The translations under genes were made by a program, and so were the position numbers. 19,543 nucleotides of DNA, taken from the NCBI RefSeq assembly GCF_036565765.1, contig NZ_DATCXP010000202.1. One strand, given 5' to 3'. This document shows positions 14,882 to 19,543 of the stretch, piece after piece. Under the pieces are notes generated by a model. It saw only the letters and a list, made by a program, of their open reading frames with translations, did no database searches and was not told the DNA's origin. The stretch is from Terrimesophilobacter sp036565765. Its GTDB lineage: Bacteria; Actinomycetota; Actinomycetes; Actinomycetales; Microbacteriaceae. Within the stretch, counting starts at the first letter, position 1, and each line of letters opens with the position of its first letter.

Positions 14882-16576
14882 TCAGTGGAAGAAGTGGCGC
14901 TCGCCGGTGAAGTACATCGTGACGCCGGCATCCGTTGCGGCCGCGACGACCTCTTCGTCGCGCACCGAGCCGCCGGGCTGCACGACCGCGGTCACGCCGG
15001 CGTCCAGCAGGATCTGAAGGCCGTCCGCGAACGGGAAGAACGCGTCGGATGCCGCAACGCTCCCGCGGGCACGTTCACCCGCCCGCTCGACGGCGAGGCG
15101 ACATGAGTCGACCCGGTTGACCTGGCCCATCCCGACGCCGACGGATGCCCCGCCGTGCGCGAGCAGGATCGCGTTCGACTTCACGGCGCGCACCGCCCTC
15201 CAGGCGAACTCGAGGTCGGCGCGTGCAGCGTCGGAGGCGACTGCGCCCGAGACGAGAGTCCAGTCGCCGAACGGCGCGAAGTGCGTGTCAGGATCCTGGG
15301 TGAGAACGCCGCCGGACAGCTGCCGGAACTCGACCGGAGCGCGAGCGTAGTCGGCGGGGAGTCTCAGCAGCCGGAGGTTCTTCTTCGTGCCGAGCGCTGC
15401 GAGCGCCTCGGCCGTGAAGTCCGGCGCGACGATGACCTCGGTGAAGATCTCCCTGATCGACTCCGCGGCCGCGAGGTCGATCGGGCGATTCGCGGCGATC
15501 ACCCCGCCGTACGCCGACACCGGGTCGCTCTCGTGGGCGAGACGGTGCGCCGTGGCGACATCCGCCGCGACCGCGATACCGCACGGGTTCGCGTGCTTGA
15601 CGATCGCGACGGCCGGCTCGGCGAAGTCGTACGCGGCACGCAGTGCGGCATCCGCGTCGACGTAGTTGTTGTAGGACATCTCCTTGCCGTGCAGTTGCTC
15701 CGCCTGGGCGATGCCGCGGCCATCCGGCGACCGGTAGAGCATCGCGGACTGGTGCGAGTTCTCGCCGTACCTCAGCGGCGTCCCCGCACCGAACTCGAGC
15801 GCAAACCCTGCGCCCTCTATTCCAAATGAAGGCATTCCAGCACCAATAGTGCCGTGCGGCCCCGTGATTGCGGCATCCACGCGCTCTGTTGCCTTCATTT
15901 GGGATACCGGCGCTGCGGATGCGGATGCGGCACTATGGGCCGCGCGGATGCCGACGTTGCCGGCGAAGTAGGCGGCGACAGCCGCGTCGTACGCTGCGGT
16001 ATGGGCGAACGCCTCGCCGGCCAGGCGCTGCCGCTGAGCGAGGGTGGTGCCCCCGAGGGCGAGCGCCTTCACGAGCTGCGGGTAGCTCGCCGGTGACACC
16101 GCGATCGCGACGTTGGCGTGGTTCTTCGCGGCCGAGCGCACCATCGCCGGTCCGCCGATGTCGATCTGCTCGATCACGGCGGGCGTCGCTGCGCCGCTCG
16201 CGACCGTCTCGACGAACGGGTACAGGTTCACGACGACGAGCTCGAACGGCGGGATGCCGAGTGCCGCGAGCTCGTCCTCGTGCTCGGTGAGGCGCAGGTC
16301 GGCGAGAATGCCGGCATGCACGGCGGGGTGCAGGGTCTTGACCCTTCCGTCGAGCGACTCGGGGAACCCGGTCAGCTCGCTCACCTCGGTGACCGGATGT
16401 CCGGCATCCGCGATCATCTTCGCGGTCGACCCCGTCGAGACGATCTCCACTCCGGCTGCGGTGAGCGCGGCCGCGAGTTCGAGCAGCCCGGACTTGTCGC
16501 TCACCGACACGAGCGCGCGCCGGATCGGAATGACGTCGCGCTCCCGATGGTCGGAACGGCTGGTACCTGCGCTCAT
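14882..16576 (-). CDS. purH: Bifunctional AICAR transformylase / IMP cyclohydrolase
   Basis: Last two steps of de novo IMP synthesis, cytoplasmic. 564 residues. The N-terminal MGS-like IMP cyclohydrolase domain (about 20-204) has VSVSDKSG, STGSTAKMI, LDGRVKTLHP and NLYPF; the C-terminal AICAR transformylase domain (about 268-564) has LRYGENSHQ and the catalytic Lys327-His328 pair in VKHANPCGIA. The start ATG 16576 has GAGGAG 6 nt upstream inside purN and overlaps the purN stop by four bases. Two oddities are visible: about 15 extra residues before the usual start, and a linker of about 61 residues between YFAG and LRYGEN where other PurH proteins I recall have roughly 23-30. The linker DNA (about 15820-15945) has inverted repeats, more A/T, and codons such as ATA, ATT and TTT that its surroundings avoid. 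Confidence 0.96.
   Translation of the reverse strand: MSAGTSRSDHRERDVIPIRRALVSVSDKSGLLELAAALTAAGVEIVSTGSTAKMIADAGHPVTEVSELTGFPESLDGRVKTLHPAVHAGILADLRLTEHEDELAALGIPPFELVVVNLYPFVETVASGAATPAVIEQIDIGGPAMVRSAAKNHANVAIAVSPASYPQLVKALALGGTTLAQRQRLAGEAFAHTAAYDAAVAAYFAGNVGIRAAHSAASASAAPVSQMKATERVDAAITGPHGTIGAGMPSFGIEGAGFALEFGAGTPLRYGENSHQSAMLYRSPDGRGIAQAEQLHGKEMSYNNYVDADAALRAAYDFAEPAVAIVKHANPCGIAVAADVATAHRLAHESDPVSAYGGVIAANRPIDLAAAESIREIFTEVIVAPDFTAEALAALGTKKNLRLLRLPADYARAPVEFRQLSGGVLTQDPDTHFAPFGDWTLVSGAVASDAARADLEFAWRAVRAVKSNAILLAHGGASVGVGMGQVNRVDSCRLAVERAGERARGSVAASDAFFPFADGLQILLDAGVTAVVQPGGSVRDEEVVAAATDAGVTMYFTGERHFFH
15822..15945. repeat. Interleaved inverted repeats inside the purH linker
   Basis: CCAAATGAAGGCA (15822-15834) is the exact complement of TGCCTTCATTTGG (15890-15902). 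ATAGTGCCG (15846-15854) is the exact complement of CGGCACTAT (15928-15936), extended by nearby GCGGCCC and GGGCCGC. The arms alternate (1, 2, 1', 2'). TAGTGCCGTGCG at 15847-15858 differs by one base from TAGTGCCGCGCG in the REP-like copies (45-56, 213-224), suggesting a related mobile palindrome. It encodes about residues 210-252 of PurH in frame. Confidence 0.7.
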
Positions 16577-17160
16577 TTGAGCTCCTCGAGATCGATGGTT
16601 CCGTTGGCGACGTCGAGCACGGTCTGCACGAGCAGTTCCCGCTCGACGGCCTTGATGCGTTCGTGCAGCGTGCCTTCAGTATCGCCATCCCATATCGGCA
16701 CGCGCTGCTGGGCGACGATCGGTCCGCTGTCGACGCCGTTGTCGACAACGATGATGCTCGCCCCGGTCTGGGTCGCGCCCGCGGCGAGCGCATCCCGAAC
16801 GGCGTGCGCGCCGGGAAATTCCGGGAGGTATGCCGGGTGAGTGTTCAGGAGCCTGGGGCTCAGCGCCGTGACGACGCGCTCCGGGAGCAGCCTCATGAAC
16901 CCGCTCAGGATCACGAGATCCGGCTGCCACTCCCTGACCTGATCGAGCATTGCGTCACCCCAGCTCTCCCGATCGGGGAAGCTCGACCACGCGACCGAGA
17001 AGGTCGGGATGCCGAAGTCCTCGGCGTGGGAGAAGCCGTCTGCGGGCCGGTCGGCGCCGATCGCGACGACCCGGGCGGGAAACTCCGCATCCTCGGAGGC
17101 CTCCAGCAGCGCACGCAGGTTCGAGCCACCGCCCGAGATCAGCACGACCAGTTTGAGCAC
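16573..17160 (-). CDS. purN: Phosphoribosylglycinamide formyltransferase (GART)
   Basis: Third step of purine synthesis: transfers formyl from 10-formyl-THF to GAR. 195 residues, a normal PurN length. The phosphate-binding loop SGGGSNL (9-15) follows strand LVVLI. The catalytic residues fall at the same numbers as in E. coli PurN: Asn106 and His108 (NTHPAYLPEFPGAHA) and Asp144 (VDNGVDSGP). Start is GTG 17160, with only a weak ribosome site, 9 bp after the DUF6350 stop. The stop overlaps the purH ATG (ATGA). Together with purH it covers the folate-dependent steps. The DUF6350-purN-purH order is typical of related actinobacteria. Confidence 0.97.
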   Translation of the reverse strand: MLKLVVLISGGGSNLRALLEASEDAEFPARVVAIGADRPADGFSHAEDFGIPTFSVAWSSFPDRESWGDAMLDQVREWQPDLVILSGFMRLLPERVVTALSPRLLNTHPAYLPEFPGAHAVRDALAAGATQTGASIIVVDNGVDSGPIVAQQRVPIWDGDTEGTLHERIKAVERELLVQTVLDVANGTIDLEELK

Positions 17161-17169
17161 GTGCCCAGC

Positions 17170-18399
17170 CTATTTGGTGCGCCGCGGTGCCCCCGCCAGC
17201 AGACCCAGGATCGCCGCCCCGCCGAACTCCAGCGCGGCGAACAGGCCGACGAGCCAGGCGTTCGGTCCGACATCCGCGAGGCGGCCCGGCCCGGCCGCGC
17301 CGCCGCTCGCCCAGGCCAGGACGCCGAACAGTGTGCCGCCGACGATACCGACTCCGATTCCCGTGGCGATGAGCCAGACCACGGGCCAACGATCCCCCAG
17401 TCCGCGCAGCAGCCCCGGGCGCACGGCGACCCCCACCAGGAAGCCCGCCACCACCGGGACCAGCAGCCCGAGGAAGCCCAGCGCGAGGTCGCCGGTCGGG
17501 AGAACGCCGAGAACCGGAATCGCCGGTATCGGGCCGAGGCTCGTCCCGAGCGGTCCGACCGACGATCCGGTGCCGATCGCGAAACCGGGTCCGACGAGCC
17601 AGGACCCCGCCCAGATCACGAGGTTCGGCAGGAACGCCAGCTGCCCGAGGGTCAGCGCGACCCCGCCGAGGATGCCGGCATGGATGCCCTCGTACAGCGC
17701 GATGACCCGGCCGTAATTCGCCGCGATCAGTACGGCGAGCAGCACACCGGCGCACGCCATCACGGCGGCGACCGCCGCGGTCCCCCCGCGGAGCGATTGG
17801 GCGAGCACCGCGCGATAGTGAGCGGGCTGATCCGCCCACCAGGCGAGGATGCGACCCTGCTGCCGCCTGCCTGCCCCGGGCATCCGGCTGAGGCGCCTGC
17901 TCGCGAGCGCAGAACCGATCAGGAGCCCGATCGCGAAGACCAGGGTCGGCCAGAACACACCCTGCCAGATCGACGGGCGCGCGAAACGGTGCAGTGCGCT
18001 GAGGGTGGCGCCGAGCGCGAGCGCGGCGAACACGGCGAGTGCGACGACAAGCCCCAGTCGGCGGTGCGGCGTCTCGGTGATGCGGCGTCCCGCGCGCACC
18101 CCGAGGAGCGCGGTCAGCAGTGCGAAGCCGAGCGCGGCGATCGAGAGGGCGAACGGAGTGCCTGCGCCGGCGAACCCGACCACGATCGCCGTGACCGGAT
18201 CGAGGGTCAGGAGCACGTCGGAGCCGTGGCCGATCAGCCAGGTGTCGACGGATGCGCGCCAGAACACGGTCCAGTCCAGCTGCAGCCCGTACTGGAAGGC
18301 CCACAGGAACGTGAGCGGGACCAGCGGGACGCCGATGCCGATGCCGACGACGAGCAGCGCCTCGAGCGCGGCGAACAGGGCTGTGAGCGGACGGTTCAT
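17170..18399 (-). CDS. DUF6350 family integral membrane protein
   Basis: 409 residues, almost entirely hydrophobic, with about nine or ten membrane helices separated by short loops; the longest hydrophilic stretch is about 168-200 (SRRLSRMPGAGRRQQGR and following). It matches the DUF6350 family of actinobacterial membrane proteins by length, helix pattern and location just before purN. No catalytic or transport motif is evident. Start ATG 18399 (MNRPLTALFAALEALL). The 9-bp spacing to purN indicates co-transcription. Function unknown; conserved linkage to purine genes is suggestive but not proof of a role in purine metabolism. Confidence 0.82.
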   Translation of the reverse strand: MNRPLTALFAALEALLVVGIGIGVPLVPLTFLWAFQYGLQLDWTVFWRASVDTWLIGHGSDVLLTLDPVTAIVVGFAGAGTPFALSIAALGFALLTALLGVRAGRRITETPHRRLGLVVALAVFAALALGATLSALHRFARPSIWQGVFWPTLVFAIGLLIGSALASRRLSRMPGAGRRQQGRILAWWADQPAHYRAVLAQSLRGGTAAVAAVMACAGVLLAVLIAANYGRVIALYEGIHAGILGGVALTLGQLAFLPNLVIWAGSWLVGPGFAIGTGSSVGPLGTSLGPIPAIPVLGVLPTGDLALGFLGLLVPVVAGFLVGVAVRPGLLRGLGDRWPVVWLIATGIGVGIVGGTLFGVLAWASGGAAGPGRLADVGPNAWLVGLFAALEFGGAAILGLLAGAPRRTK

Positions 18400-18451
18400 A
18401 CCCGTCGGAGCCTACCCGCGCATCCGCTCCACACCCCCGCGCCACACTCGT

Positions 18452-18506
18452 GAAGGGTCAGTTGTTGCTGTTCCCGACCGTCGCGAAGAGCAACAACTGA
18501 CCCCTC
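18452..18506. terminator. Hairpin terminator after sucD, repeat family member B
   Basis: GGGTCAGTTGTTGCT (18455-18469) and its exact complement (18489-18503) form a 15-bp stem, continued by two more pairs after one mismatch, around a 19-nt loop. It lies about 30 bp after the sucD stop (minus strand) and upstream of the DUF6350 gene, so it should separate the two units. Same plan as the hairpin at 6232-6288, with altered but still paired mid-stem bases. The gap 18400-18536 contains no gene. Confidence 0.8.
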
Positions 18507-18536
18507 GCGATGGATCTCGGCGCTACCTGCGAACTG

Positions 18537-19424
18537 CTACAGCGTGGCGAGGATCTCGCGCATGAGGCTGGCCGCCTCGGACGGCGTCTTGCCGACCTTC
18601 ACGCCGGCGGCCTCGAGGGCCTCCTTCTTCGCCTGCGCGGTTCCGGCCGAACCGGAAACGATCGCGCCGGCGTGGCCCATGGTCTTGCCCTCTGGGGCGG
18701 TGAACCCGGCAACGTAGCCGACGACCGGCTTGGTCACGTTCGCCTTGATGAACTCCGCCGCGCGCTCCTCGGCGTCCCCGCCGATCTCGCCGATCATGAC
18801 GATCGCCTTGGTCTCCGGGTCGGCCTCGAACGCGGCGAGCGCGTCGATGTGGGTCGTGCCGATGATGGGGTCGCCGCCGATGCCGATCGCTGTGGAGAAG
18901 CCCAGGTCGCGCAGCTCGTACATCATCTGGTACGTCAGGGTTCCGGACTTCGAGACGAGGCCGATCGGACCCTTGTGGGTGATGTTCGCCGGGGTGATGC
19001 CGACGAGCGCCTCATCCGGCGTGATGATGCCGGGGCAGTTCGGGCCGATGATGCGCGTCAGGTTGCCCTTCGACTTCGCGTACGCCCAGGCCTCCGCAGA
19101 GTCCTGCACCGGAACGCCCTCGGTGATCACGACGAGCAGCGGGATGCCGGCGTCGACCGCCTCGATCATCGCGTCCTTCGTGAAGGTCGGCGGAACGAAG
19201 ATGATCGACACGTCCGCGCCGGTCTCCTGAATCGCCTCGGCGACCGTGCCGAACACCGGCAGCTCGACGGCACCGTGAGTGACGGTCGTGCCTGCCTTGC
19301 GCGCGTTCACACCGCCGACGACCTGGGTTCCGGCCTTGAGCATGAGTGCGGTGTGCTTCGTGCCCTCGCCGCCCGTGATGCCCTGGACGATGACCTTCGA
19401 GTCCTTGTTGAGGAAGATTGACAT
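18537..19424 (-). CDS. sucD: Succinate-CoA ligase (succinyl-CoA synthetase) alpha subunit
   Basis: TCA-cycle enzyme that interconverts succinyl-CoA and succinate with formation of ATP or GTP; the alpha subunit binds CoA and carries the phosphohistidine. 295 residues, normal length. CoA-binding Rossmann domain at the N-terminus (VIVQGITGGEGTKHT, 11-25), the GPNCPGIITP segment (127-136) and active His251 in TMGHAGAIVSG. ATG 19424 has AAGGA 7 nt upstream. The beta subunit gene sucC is expected immediately upstream in the same operon, at or beyond the right edge. The gene ends with TAG just before a hairpin terminator. Confidence 0.97.
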   Translation of the reverse strand: MSIFLNKDSKVIVQGITGGEGTKHTALMLKAGTQVVGGVNARKAGTTVTHGAVELPVFGTVAEAIQETGADVSIIFVPPTFTKDAMIEAVDAGIPLLVVITEGVPVQDSAEAWAYAKSKGNLTRIIGPNCPGIITPDEALVGITPANITHKGPIGLVSKSGTLTYQMMYELRDLGFSTAIGIGGDPIIGTTHIDALAAFEADPETKAIVMIGEIGGDAEERAAEFIKANVTKPVVGYVAGFTAPEGKTMGHAGAIVSGSAGTAQAKKEALEAAGVKVGKTPSEAASLMREILATL

Positions 19425-19434
19425 TCTCTAATCC

Positions 19435-19542
19435 TTAGGTTGTGACTGTGGATCTCGACAAGCTCGATCCGAGACTAACTGGCTCGACCCAGACCGTCCG
19501 GCTCGATCCGAGACTGACTGGCTCGCTACGCGCATCCGCCGC
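19435..19542 (-). CDS. Possible 3' end of sucC running through repeats (partial)
   Basis: A reading frame entering from the right edge stays open for 35 codons (AADARSEPVSLGSS onward) and ends in TAA at 19435-19437, 10 nt before the sucD ATG and overlapping its ribosome site. That is the spacing expected of a sucC-sucD pair. The peptide is repeat-derived (EPVSLGSS occurs twice, 13 residues apart) and not like a conserved SucC end. A second frame is also open, so this may be non-coding, with sucC stopping earlier. Confidence 0.3.
   Translation of the reverse strand, partial: AADARSEPVSLGSSRTVWVEPVSLGSSLSRSTVTT
19449..19525. repeat. Direct repeats upstream of sucD
   Basis: A 25-bp sequence at 19462-19486 recurs at 19501-19525 with one difference (GAGACTAACT versus GAGACTGACT), period 39 bp, a multiple of three. 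The segment 19449-19475, read on the minus strand, matches 14812-14838 after purH with three differences in 27 bases, so this is a dispersed family. The array may continue past the window edge. Confidence 0.75.
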
Positions 19543-19543
19543 T

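Noticed and set aside
16663..18453. Long plus-strand open frame opposite purN and the DUF6350 gene
   Set aside because: Charged, repetitive translation with no family resemblance, opposite a clear purN and a hydrophobic membrane protein.

Overview
This window looks like chromosomal DNA from a high-GC actinobacterium, most likely a member of the Microbacteriaceae. The grounds are the strong G/C third-position bias, GTG and TTG starts, the gene order sucD - DUF6350 membrane protein - purN - purH, a HAIR-type (HspR) operator in front of an Hsp20 gene, and short dispersed palindromic repeats in the gaps. I see no phage, plasmid, transposase, CRISPR, tRNA or rRNA features. The assignment is inference from gene content; no 16S sequence is present.

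Layout. 1-245: a block of palindromic repeats including a 73-bp element present twice. 246-3269 (-): a secreted subtilisin-like protease. 3507-3981 (+): hsp20 behind a HAIR operator. 4031-5245 (-): NADP-dependent isocitrate dehydrogenase, convergent with hsp20 across a 17-bp-stem bidirectional terminator. 5387-6234 (+): a two-gene unit of a GNAT acetyltransferase and an alkyltransferase-like DNA repair protein, divergent from icd. 6297-10000 (-): two translationally coupled half-size ABC exporters forming a heterodimer with one degenerate ATP site. 10183-13029 (-): a large ATP-binding LuxR (LAL) regulator, divergent from a small DUF4242 (SCO4226-like) gene at 13159-13407. 13435-14664 (-): a four-helix membrane domain fused to a dimethylargininase. 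14882-18399 (-): DUF6350 membrane protein, purN and purH as a compact operon. 18537-19424 (-): sucD, the succinyl-CoA synthetase alpha subunit; the beta subunit gene sucC should lie just beyond the right edge.

Most genes are housekeeping: TCA cycle (icd, sucD), the one-carbon steps of purine synthesis (purN, purH), protein and DNA protection (hsp20, ATL protein) and export (ABC pair).

The least ordinary signal is the repeat content. One GC-rich hairpin family with a GAAA loop occurs in two copies after the protease gene and in a third copy inside the reading frame of the ATL gene. A related, lower-GC segment with interleaved inverted repeats appears to enlarge the inter-domain linker of PurH. 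A second hairpin family closes two different transcription units with paired sequence changes in its stems. A third family (variants of GTCTCGGATCGAGC) lies after purH and just upstream of sucD, where it may form the tail of SucC. No self-contained new enzymatic system is evident. The strongest candidates for novelty are these repeats inside coding sequence and the membrane-fused dimethylargininase.
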